Assembly (NCBI RefSeq): GCF_011386835.1
Contig: NC_088798.1
Coordinates: 5,084,001 to 5,148,000 of the forward strand
Source: Chrysemys picta bellii
Lineage: Eukaryota; Chordata; Testudines; Emydidae
Direction of reading: 5' to 3'
DNA: 64,000 nucleotides
The position numbers were made by a program, and so were the translations under genes. Numbering within the stretch: the stretch's first letter is position 1; every line of letters starts with the position of its first letter. Positions 40,801 to 52,800 of this stretch are shown piece after piece. A model generated the notes under the pieces. It searched no databases, was not told the DNA's origin, and was given only the letters and a program-made list of their open reading frames with translations.

Positions 40801-43800
40801 CCTGACTGCCCTGCGCCCTATCCACACCATTGCCCCCTGACAGGCCCCATGGGACTCCCACGCTTATCCAACCCCCCCTGCTCCTTGTCCCCTGACTGCC
40901 CCCTGGGACTTCCTGCCCCTTATCCAACCCTAGGGTTACCATTCGTCCGGATTTACCCGGACATGTCCTCCTTTTTGTGCTAAAAATAGCGTCCGGGGGG
41001 AATTTGTAAAGCACTCACAATGTCCGGGATTTCCCCCCTCCCCCGGCAGAGCAGAGCGAGCGGCTGGGAGGGCTGCAGGAAAGTCCCGGGCTGGACTCCG
41101 GAGCAGCTGTAGAGGAGCCGGATCCGCCCTGCATTCTGAGCAAGTGTATCAGCACAAAGTGCAGCCCTCCCCTTTTGCAACTGGGAGCGGTTTCTGCCAT
41201 GCAGCGTAGCAAAACGGGAGCAAGAGCACTTTGTGCTGATACAAGGGCAGCTCTCCCCTGCAGCCCGGTCCGGCAGCACTGTGCAGGGCCAGGGACCGGG
41301 TTTTGTTGTGCTGGGGAGCTTAGCCACGTGTCCGGCTCGCACAGAGCCCAACACCCTGTTCTGAGCAGCAGGGTAAGGGGGCCAGGGGGCAGGAGAAGGG
41401 GCAGGGAGGTTCTGGAGGGGGCAGTCAAGAAACGGGGGGGGCTTTTGGAGGGGAGTGGAGAAAGTTTTGGGCAGTCAGGGTACAGGTAGGGGGTAGGGTC
41501 CTGGGGGGCAGTTAGGAGCAGGGGTCCCAGGAGGGGGCAGTCAGGGGACAAGGAACAGGGAGTCTTAGGTAGGGGGTGGGGTTCTGGAGGGCAGTTAGGA
41601 GCAGGGGTCCCAGGAGGGGGCAGTCAGGGGACAAGGAGCGGGGGGGTGGGGGGGCTGGGAGTTCTGGGGGGTAGCTGTCAGGGGGCAGGAGTGGGGAGAG
41701 GGATCGGAGCAGTCAGGGGACAGGGAGCAGAGGGGTTTAGATGGGTTGGGAGTTCTGGGGGGGCTGTCAGGGGGCAGGAGTGCGGAGAGGGATCGGAGCA
41801 GTCAGGGGACAGGGAGCAGAGGGGTTTAGATGGGTTGGGAGTTCTGGGGGGGGGCTGTCAGGGGGTGGGGAGTGGTTGGATGGGGCGTGGGAGTCCCAGG
41901 GGTCTGTCTGGGGGTGGGGGGGTGGATAAGGGTTGGGGCAGTCAGGGGACAAGAGGCAGGGAGGCTTAGATAGGGAGTGGAGTCCTGGGGGGAAGTTAGG
42001 GGCAGGGGTCCCAGGAGGGGGCAGTCAGGGGACAAGGAACGGGGGGAGGGTTGGGGGTTTGGGGGGGCGGGAAGTGGGAGGGGCAGGGGCGGGGCTAGGG
42101 CGGGGCTCCTCCCGTCCTCTTTTTTGCTTGCTGAAATATGGTAACCCTATCCAACCCCCCCGCTCCCCGCCCCCTAACCATGCCGCTCAGAGCAGTAGGA
42201 CTGGCAGCCGCGCCGCCCGGCCGGAGCCAGCCATGTTGCCGCGCAGTCTAGAGCACCGGGGCAGGCCGGCGGCTTTCGCAGCCGTGCTGCCCAGCAGGAG
42301 CTCACAGCCCCGCTGCCCAGAGCACTGGCAGCATGGTGAGCTGAGGCTGCAGGGGAGGGGGGACAGCAGGGGAGGGGCCGTGGCTAGCCTCCCCAGCCAG
42401 GAGCTCAAGGGCCGGGCAGGACAGTCCCACGGGCCGGATGTGGCCCACAGGCCGTAGTTTGCCCACCTCTGGTCTACACTGACACCGCGTCGGCCTACCC
42501 ACCTCAACCTTGACTCTACGCCACTCGGGGAGGCGGAGTTATTAAGTTGGCCTAGTGGGGCGGTGACTTTGTTGGGAGTGAAATTTAAGTGTAGCCACTT
42601 CCAAGGTAAGCTGCCTTGCATCAACCTAACTCTGTAGTGTAGACCAGGCCTAGGTCACGCATGGAGAGGGTGTGCTGTACGGGGATTGGTTCTTACGAAG
42701 TGATCAAGCCAATCCCAAAACGTGTGATGCAATGCAGAGTAAATGCCATGTAACATGTACGTGTATATAAAGGAAGAGGTTTGCTGTGTAACTTTGGAGG
42801 TGTGGCATGCCCCAGACCCACCCCTTACGCTTGAATCTGATCAACTCAGCGTAGCATTGCTGTCTGCCAGAGAACGGAACCTGGGTGATGAGACAGGAGA
42901 GGACTGAATTCTTGGGGTTCCGAGTGGAAGAGGTCCCGGGGGAACCCCCGACATTTGGTACTAAAAGCACAAGGCCTGTGATCTAAAGGGGCAATGCTTT
43001 TTGGAGTGACCAGACAGCCATTGCCTTTTTGCCCCCCTGAATCACTAATGTGATTTCAGAACCGCATACGCCTTGAAACGGAGAGGGGCTCCATCTGAAT
43101 CAATAAAGCCACCATCACTCGCAGGTCTCCTACCACGGAGTGCAGCCCTTCAGCAGGCTGGGGGCAGGTCTCTGCACCTACCTCAGCCTGTTGCCCGTTG
43201 GCTTGAGCCCGCACAGCCCGCAGAAGCTGGACGGCAGGCGGATGCTCCCACCTATATCTGTCCCAAAGCCCAGGATGGACCCTCCTCCGGCGATCAGCGC
43301 CCCCTCCCCTCCGGAGGAGCCGCCGGGGCTTTTCTGGTGGTTCAGCGGATTCACCGTCTGGCCGAAGATCGAGTTGCTGCAGTCGTAGCTGGAGAGAGGA
43401 AAGGAGCGGGTCGGACACTGGGGGGGACAGTCACATCTCTACTTCACATCCTTGCCAGGAGGGAGGAGTAACCCGGAAGTTTGCTGGACATTTTTCTTTC
43501 TGCCCAACATAATGATCTGGCCCCCATCCCTCTAGAATGCGAGCGCCTCAGTTTTTAATGTATGTCTCCTCACAATGCCGGAGAACAAATCTGAAGCCCA
43601 GGTGGACTCTCTGACTTGCCCAAGGTCTAGGACACAGCAAGGAATTGGCCCCGGGATTCCCAAGCCCCAGGCCAGCACCCCAACCACTGGACTGTCACTG
43701 ACAATCTGAAGTCACTCAGGCCCAGATCTTTAAAGGGGCTTAGGCATTGCTGGGCTCTGTGTTGCAGTGCCTAACCCCCAGGTGGTCTGCTGCCCCAGGG

Positions 43801-46800
43801 AATCTGCAGCTCCAAGATGGAGCTGGGCAGAGCCAGGGGCCTGAAGATGGGATTTTCAGAAGCCGGCCAGCCAAGCAAGGACCTGCCAAGCCCAGCCAGG
43901 CGTGAAAAGCCAAGGGGAGGGGGAGAAGAGAAGAGGCGTGTAGCCGCTGTCACAATTCAGGACAACTGCGGGTGTATCCCTCCTCTGTGGTCCACCAAGG
44001 GCACCCACTCAAGGCTCCAGGCTCCCCAGTCACTCCCTCTCTTGGGCAGAGACCTGCGTCTCTCTCTCTCCTGACTGGGTTTTTCCCCAGGATGCGCAGG
44101 TGGAATAAATAATAGCAGCAACAGCAGGGAACTTCCCTCCAGACAAATGGGTAGGAACGGAGGTAAGCTCATCTCCGTAGGAAGTTCTAGAGTCGGGCGA
44201 CATTCCCTGCCTACACTGGGATATCCCCCACAAGCCAGACTGCTTAAACTGGCCACCATCTGCGCTTTGCTGCCTCTTCAAAGGCTTACGAACAGCGTAA
44301 CTGCCGGCAGTTATGAGTTCCCACGCAGCTCTTTTTAAGCAAGCCCATTTATTCTTAAGGTAAAAGCATTACAGAGAAAACATATAAAAGCCCCTACGTG
44401 CATGCTAACCGCTCACCTGAGGTCACCCATCAGTCTTACGGGGCCTCCATAGGCCAAAAATCCTTCCCACCCTTCCCAGGAAGGACTGGGGTCTCCTTGG
44501 ACAGAAGGCCCTATCCGTTGGCTGAAGCAGAAAGCAGGTGCTGAGGCAGTTTAAACTCAGGCTATTTATCCAGAAGTCCTTTCTTTGTCTGGTATCTGAA
44601 GAAACCACTTTGAACCAGTCTAGGCGATCCTCTCCAGGTGGTGGGACCTCTCCGGAGGCACTACCGCCTAATCACCCCCCACCACCACCATTCTTAGTCC
44701 CTGGAGGAACTGTGGTGCTCCTCCCACACAGAATCACATACAATGCCTGGCCCCCAATGATACACAAACCCGATACATTCCGATCTCCTATAGATATTGC
44801 AGGAAATTGACATGTCCATCACAGGTGCCCAAGTGGCTACCTGGTGCACCCAGCTGACAGTCCAGAGATAGGTGCCTCCTTCTGCTCAGAATCCTCAACT
44901 GCGAACCCTCTCCTGGAGTTAGGCACTTCAGCCAGGTCACATGTGCTTAGGTAGCCCATGCCCCAGCAGCCAAAACGCCGTCTCCTGCTCACACTCAATA
45001 CCTCTCGCACACTCACCCTATGTTTCCCCTGGGGCTTCGGCTTGAGCAAGGGCTCTGAGCAGCTCGTTAGCTGTGGGGTGGCATCCGGGCTTTGGTGCCT
45101 TTGAAAATGCTGAAGAGCAGAAATGTAGGCATCTGCGAGGTTAGGTGGCAGTGGAGCAGTGGCTTTGAAAATGTCAGTAGCCCATAAATGGTGGAGTTAG
45201 ATGCTTAAAGAGGCAGATAGGCACCTGAGTACCTTAAAGATCTGAGCCTCTAGGCCTTGTGTGTGGAGACATTTTGTTCTCAGAGCGGCTGCAGATTGTA
45301 CTACAGGAGACACTCACACAGTGCTCTCTCTCCCAGAGACCTATTTCTATTTTCTTTCTTGCTGCTTCCCTTAATCCCAGACAGAAGCCACTTTAGACAG
45401 AGAGTAGATGTAGTTTTGCTTTGTGTCTAGAGACCATACATAGCTGATGGAACGTGAATTGCTTAGGGAAAAGCTCAAGGAGCACAGCAGAGCCCATCAA
45501 TTATCTCCCAGGATTAATTTAGACCCGGGCTTTTATCTTATTGAGTAGGGAGAGAAGTGTCCCAGATAATATTTGTAATAATACATTACTTGAATAAGGA
45601 CTGTGGGACATTGGTTAGTACAAACGGAATGGCCCCCTGTCTCTTCAAGACCTTGACCATCACGCTGTCCTCTTGCTCCAGCCTGCCGAGGAGTTGCACA
45701 AAGCCGCAAGTGGAGAGGTGGCCCTGAGGGGCGGAGAAACACAAAAAGGGTTCACGCATTTCAAACTCTTACCTTTCCAGTCAGCCAGAAACATTGCAGT
45801 GGTCCCCAAACTTTTTATATCACGAGCCTCGTTACCCGAAATGTAATCAGTCCATGACCCCCCGCACCTGGGAGTTGGGTTGCCAGCTTTCTAATCGCAC
45901 AAAACCGAACACCCCTACCCTGAGACCCTGCCCCCCGCTCGCTCCATCCTCCCTCCCTCCATCACTCGCTCTCCCCCCACCCTCACTCACTATCACCAGG
46001 CTAAGGCACTTACCACGGCTCCCGGAAGCGGCCACGAGATCCCTGCGGCCTCTATGCGCACGGGCGGCCAGTGAGGCGCCGCGCGCTGCCTCCGTGTCTG
46101 CAGACGCCGCCCCCGCAACTCCCATTGGTTGCGGTTCCTGGCCAATGGGAGCTGCTTAGCCAGCACTCAGGACACGGGAAGCACACGGAGCTTCCCTGGC
46201 CGCCCAGGTGCCTAAGGGCCGCAGGGATCTGGCGGCCGCTTCTGGGAGCCACGTGGCGCTAGGGCAGGCAGGGAGCCTGCCTTACCCCGGGCCATGCCGC
46301 GCCACGACCAGACTTTTAACAGCCCAGTCAGCGGTGCCGACCGGAGCCGCCAGGGTCCCTTTTCGACCGGGCGTTCTGGTCCAAAACCGGCTGCCTGGCA
46401 ACCCTACCCAGGAGCAGAGCCAGGGCCAGGCCTCGGTCAGGGCTGGGAGCTGAAGCCAGGGCCTCAGCCAGGGGGCGGGTCTAGGGCTGGAGCTGGAGCG
46501 GAGCTGGGGGCAGAATGGGACTGGGTGACGCTCCCTTCCCGCCCCGTGGCGGCTCTCCTGGGTCTCACCGCCCCCCCTGAATGTTCCTCTGCTCCTCCTA
46601 AGGGGGTGCGCCCCACAGTTTGAGGACCACTGCCTTAGAGATAGGGAGTGAGTAGAACAGAGGGATCCACTTTCAGATGACGCTAATGACCCCAATCCAG
46701 GATAAGGCAAGGTGATCTGGCGGCTGACTCCACTGGCATCCATGAGTAAGGGGACTGCTGGCCCCTTACTAACACTCCGTGCGGGCGTTTTGGTTGGCTA

Positions 46801-49800
46801 GCTCCCAGTACCAAAATGAAGAGGTAGCGTGGATGGGAAATCAGGACCCTGAGACTGACAGTCCCCAGGAACAATGGGGAGAGGTCAGCCTGATTGACAG
46901 GGCGGGCAGGCTAATGAGGGAGTCAGGAGGCCGGGGGGTCCCTTTCTCCGTGTGAGCTGGAATTGCCTGGAACAGAGTGGGGCCGAGCTAAGGAGAGAGC
47001 AGGGGCCCGAGCTGAGCTGGGGAGCAGAGCCGGGCCAGCCAGAGAGAACCGGAGAAACAGCCCAGGGAGCTGGAGGCAGAGCAGCCGCAGGGATGAGGAT
47101 TTAAATTGGGCATTGGTGTGATCTCGAAGAAAAGTCAGAATTGGAACAACCCCATCAGGATGGATAAATATCTCCAATTCCCTGAAGCAGGTCGCCTGGA
47201 CTTGCTGGATGTACTTGGGCAGAATTTCAGCCACATCCTCTCCAAAAGCACATAGCTGGTTCTGGGCCACTTCATCCTTTGGTTGAACGGTGGGATGGGT
47301 CTCTGTTGTGGAGCTCCCCTCAAAACGAGCTTGCACCAGCACTGCAGGGTGTGCAGCGGCTTTAAGGCCAGCCTGGGCCAGCGCCAGCGCTGCTGCCAAC
47401 ATCCTGCCCCGGGCGGCGAGCCGGGGACACGGACAGACCAGGGCACAGACCGGAACCGGAAGTGGAGCTGGGATGGGAGCAGTCTGGAGCCAGGTGCGGT
47501 GAGCAGCTGAGGAGAACAAGGGGGGACCCTGGGCAGCAGGCCCAGCACAGGGAGATGCCCCCTGCCAAGAGGCCCTGCAGACTTGGAGGGGGATCGCTGG
47601 GAAGAAGGTTCCTGCCACCTAGCGCATGAAGAGGCGTGTGGCCACTGCCAGAGCAAGTGTCTGACCCGCAGCATCCCTGCAGCACAGCCAGGGCCGGGGC
47701 AGGGGCCTGGGACGTGTGAGGAACAGAATGAACTTCCCTTACGTTCCTGTGACGTGCCACAGAGCGGGGTGACGGGTTTTCCGTTCACCTTCCCCATTTT
47801 TAACTTATTTTTTTAAATTAGTTGCTGTTTAATAAATTGTATTTGCCTGCAGAAAGGGCACTGGGAGTGAAGCAGGGCTGGGGAGAGCCAGGGGAGCAGG
47901 GGAGCTCCAGGCTGGCAACTCCTGAGGCTGCAGGGCCTGGTCCAAGGCCCACAGAGGCACGGGGAGGCAGAGGAAGGCAGCAGGTCCGAACCCCCTCGCC
48001 TATGATGAGCGGCTTTTACACTGCAGTCTGCCCCAGGGAGCGGGGGCTTGGTGTGACGGGCAGTAGCCCAGACTGAGGCAAGGTGGGGGTTAGAGGGTTG
48101 GGGGGTTTCCCAGAGAGGGGAGACCCATAGAGACTGGTGGGGTATTGCCAGGGGGCAGCCCCAGGGTAAAGGGGCACCGGGGTCCGGGAGGGACACGGGG
48201 CCAGCTACAAGCGGAACACTAGCCTGCAGAGGGCGCCCAGGCTGGAAAAGAGCTAATTCCCAACGACCAGCAGGAGGCGCCGCAGGGGCGAGTCCCGCAC
48301 CATTACAGACCTATACCTATTATTAATAGTATTAAGCCCCTTGCCCCCCCCCCCAATACAGCAGTCAAACTACGCCTATAAGCTGGACTCCACTGACCTC
48401 AGAGGAGATCCTTTCACCGATGTGAGAGGTGAACTGAGCCCACGCCTTGTCCTCTGCACCTACTTATTCACTCAACGGCCCCCCCCCATCTCGTGATGGG
48501 CTATTTAATAAATGGTAAAGGACACACCTTATAGCCAATGTGATCCTTGATGCTGACAGGAACGCCATACAATAACCCTCTCTCCTTCTGCCTTCGCACT
48601 TCCTGTAGCTGCTCCTCACACTCCGGAATAAAATGTCTCAGGCAGTTCACCTCCCGGGTCACCTCCAAGGCCTTTCCGTGGAAAGACCGGGAACGGGGCA
48701 TTAAGGAATAATCGCAAAATTAGATACACGGCATTTCCACAGTGCCTTATACCTTCAACAGGCTGTGCAAAGAGTAACTAACCAATCAACAAGAAACCTA
48801 ATTATTGCTATTCCAGACTCCTAGAGCCTTCAACAGAGGCCAGGTGTCATCAAGCTAGAACAGAGGTGGGCAAACTACGGCCCGTGGGCCACATCCGGCC
48901 CGCAGGAGCTCGGCCCCCCAGCTCCTGGCCTGGGAGGCTCGCCCCCAGCCCCTCCTCTGTTGTTCTCCCTCCCCCGCAGCCTCAGCTCGCCCCGCCGCAG
49001 GCGCAATGCTCTGGGCAGTGGGGCTGTGAGCTCCTGGGGCAGCGCAGCTGCAGAGCCAGCCCGACCCGGTGCTCTGTGCTGCGTGGTGGTGGTGGCGGCG
49101 GCGTGGCCCGGCTGTAGTGCCGCCAGCCACTGGTGCTCCAGGCAGCGCGGTAAGGGGGCAGGGAGCAGGGGAGGTTGGATAGAGGGCAGGGGAGTTCGGG
49201 GTGGGGTCAGAGGGCAAGGGTGTGGATAGGGGGCAGGGCGGTCGGGGGGGAACGAGGTTGAATGGGGGCAGGGGTCCCGGGGGGCAGTCAGGAAGGAGGG
49301 GGGGTTGGATGGGGTGGCAGGGGGCAGTCAGGGGCAGGGGTTCCGGGAGCAGTCAGGGGACAGGGAGGAGGGATGGTTGGATTGGGCAGGGGTCCTGTGG
49401 GGGACCGTCAGGAATGAGAGGAAGGGTTGGATGGGGTGGCGGAGGTCCGGGAGCAGTCAGGGGACAGGGAGAAGGGGTGGTTGGATAGGGTAGGGGTCCC
49501 CGGGGGCAGTCAGGAAGGAGGAGGGGTTGGATGGGGTGGCAGGGGGAAGTCAGGGGCAGGGGTTCTGGAGGCAGTCAGGGGCAGGGAGAAGGGATGGTTG
49601 GATGGGGCAGGGGTCCTGGGAGGCCATCAGGAATGAGAGGAGGGGTTGGATGGGGCGGCAAGGGTCCGGGGGCAGTCAGGGACAGGGAGCGGGGGTGTGT
49701 GGATGGGGCAGGAGTCCCGGGGGGGGGCAGATAGGAGGTGGGGGCCGGGCCACGACCCCCTCCCTAACTGGCCCTCCATACTATTTACGAAACCCGATGT

Positions 49801-52800
49801 GGCCCTCAGGCCAAAAAGTTTGCCCACCCCGTGCTAGAACATAAGAACAGCCATACTGGGTCAGACCAAAGGTCCATCTAGCCCAGTATCCTGTCTTCCA
49901 ACAGTGGCCAATGCCAGGTGTTTCAGAGGGAATGAACAGAACAGGCAATCATCCAGTGATCCATCCCATGTCACCCATTCCCAGCTCCTGGCAGTCAGAG
50001 GCTAGGGACACCAGAGCATGGGGTTGGGTTCCTGACCATCTTGGCTAATAGCCATTGATGGACTAGGCACTGTACACACAGAGATGGTCCCTGCCTCCAA
50101 ATCCCACAATCTAAATAGGAAAGGCAGGCAAAGGGTGAGAAAAAGGAAGGGTTATTATCCCCATTTTACAGATGGGGAAACCAAGGCAGAAAGAGAAATG
50201 AAGTGGTTTGCCCAAAGTCTATGGCAGAACTGGGCACGGAACCCTGATCTCTTCAGTCCCAGCTCAGTGCCTTGGGAACGAATCCTGGATTCTTCCCAGC
50301 TGATGTCTCATCTTACTAATATTTGCATACACTCCAATAGGGGGGAAATATATTGGTAGGTTAATATTTGCTTTTTAGCTAGGTTGTCCTGCCTTTCCCT
50401 CTTGCAGAATGAACATCTGGCAGGGATGGTCTAGGTAGACTTAAATCTGCCTCAGCACGAGGGGATGACTAGATGACCTCTTGAGGTCTCATCCAACCCT
50501 ACATCGCTATGATTTCTACGTAATCTGTAAACCGGCCACAACCCCTGACCAGGCAGCCACCTTGTTACTTGCTGACTAAGAGGAGGAAATAAAAGGCTAT
50601 CTGGCTTGGCCATGTCAAACTGCCAAAGGGACTGAGTCCATGGCTAGTGCACTAAACCTTACTGTGTTCGAAGTAACCCCAACTACACACAGATCTCAGT
50701 TAACTTAGAGGAGGGACAGGAAATCAGGAGACTGGGAATAAGTAAATAGAAGGAACTCAGCTCAGGGGTCAGGCTGAATTTATATTCCCCCACGCCCATC
50801 TCTTATGGCCTGTGTATATCACTCTATTGAGGAGACAGTATGACCAATGGTTAGGGCACTTAATGTCAGGAAGCTTGGGCAAGTCATTTCCTCTCACTGT
50901 ATCTCGGTTTCCCCTCCCACCCTGCGTCTACTTAGCTTGTAAACTCAGTTGGGGCCCCTAGACACTTTATTATACAAGTAATAATAAAAATATACATTAT
51001 TACATTAAAAAAAACTTCTGCTAAAAGAACGTGAAGGTGGCAAAGCGAAGCATTCAAAAGTCAGGAAATGCCAAAATTAAGGCAAGAACCTTCATGTTCT
51101 TAAGGTAGTTTTTGTGTGCATGTATGTATGTAATTTCCTAGGTTTTTCAGACCGCGAACTAAAAAAAACCAAAGCAAATTCCATCATGTGGTATCAGATT
51201 GCCACCCACATGGGTCATCTGCAGAGGTAGACCCTTTAAATCCATCACTCAGACGTCTGCTACTTAAGCTAATGGAGTAACTAATAGCAGTAGTAGGTTG
51301 TCATCCTTGATGTGTCCACCAGCACTAAAGGGGGATGAGTCACACACTTTGCCAATGGGCTTCACACAGGGATGGTAAGTCTCAGGGGTTCTATTCCAGG
51401 GTCTGAAAGGCAGTGGGCTGAGTGGTTAAAGACCTTTCTTTCCCTGCCTCCCACCCAGCCTACATCCTCTGAACCCCGTTAGCCTGTGTCGGCCCCCCAC
51501 TTCTGCTTCTATCCCCCCTGCAGGCAATCAAGGCAGTGTGACAAATTCCTCAGTCTGTTCTCTGATCCTCCCCTGAGCAGTGCCAGGCTTGGGAAGGGAG
51601 AAAGGAGGGTGAAGAACCCTGGAATTGTCCTCTGCCCTGCTCCCCTGCCTGGTAAGAAGGAGAGAAGTGTGATGCGCCACAGCTACACTCCAGACCCAGG
51701 AAACGGGGGTTGGGTAAGAGGGTGGCCTGCTCCTTTTTTGGACCAGCCTGTTCCCCTTTAAATACAAGTATTTGGAGAGCTACAGGAAGCAGGTTGGCTC
51801 CTGCAGCAGGCTCTGAGCTAGGTGTGACCCAGGCCAGCGACCAGTAGAGAAGGACCTGTAAGGTTTAAGTGGCCCCCTGCAGAAGACCTTGGGTTAGGGT
51901 GGAAGGGATGGTTGATGTGCTGAATTCATGTTATGTGGAGGAAATAAAGTTGAAGCCCTGAGAAAACGGGCCTGAAGCAGGCTCAGGCAGGGCACTGTTT
52001 TATTCCCTGGGACAGGGCGACAGGCCATCAGTCTTCTGTTCTCTTTCAATGGACTGATTATGGAATCTCCCTTAAAATGTTCCTCGACAGTCCTGAATCC
52101 TTTGTGGTCCATAAACAAGTAAATAATGGACTTTTGGATTTACATGGAGTCGTTCCCCCCCAACCCCATGGGAATCTCAAAGCATACAGCTTTGGGTGGG
52201 TATCTTTCTATCTGTCTCACACCACGCTGATCACCGGTGATGTCTGAGCAGTTTCTGAGGTCCAGGGTGCTACAGGGCTACGAGGATGACTTCAGGCAGA
52301 GAACGCAAGATTAAAGTCAAGCAAATCACACTTAGTTCTTTACCCGTGCTGCTCACCTTGTCCATGTACGTGTAGAGGACGCTCTCTGGAGAGAGGGAAC
52401 CTTCCTTCAGTTTCTCAGCCAGCTCCACAAGCGACAGGGAGAGGATGTGACTGGCCTGTATCCCTGGGTTCTGCAAGGGGAAGAAGCCTTATAGTCATTA
52501 TGAAGAGGATGAGAGAGGGATGCTCCAGCCACCCAGTGGCCTCTCTTCCATATAGCAATGGTCCTGAGCCCATCTAAGAAGGGATAAGCTGTTAAGTGTC
52601 TACAAGTACAGGGGCCAGCCAAAACTGGTTTAAATATTCCGAGGTCCAACCTTTGCATCTGCAAGTAGTCCAGTTGAGGCCAACAGGACGATTCAGCGGA
52701 GCCGGGATGAGCCCTCAGTTTTGCAGCCCTGCCCACTTTTGTTGTGTTTTTATTAACTGGATTTTAAATAAAACACAAATACATATTTCTCGACCTGCAA

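Larger units (their letters stand above)
40318..42655. mobile_element. Outer MITE split by a two-layer hAT insertion
   Basis: The left part (40318-40531) starts gacgtatctgcacta. The right part (42480-42655) ends 'agtgtagaccaggcct'. The halves join at a duplicated gtctacac. Without the insertion the element would be about 390 bp. Family unknown; ends are approximate. Confidence 0.55.

Noticed and set aside
46923..47097. C-terminal continuation of the NDUFS3-containing frame
   Set aside because: After HTNAQFKS the frame no longer resembles NDUFS3; it is repeat DNA read through by chance.
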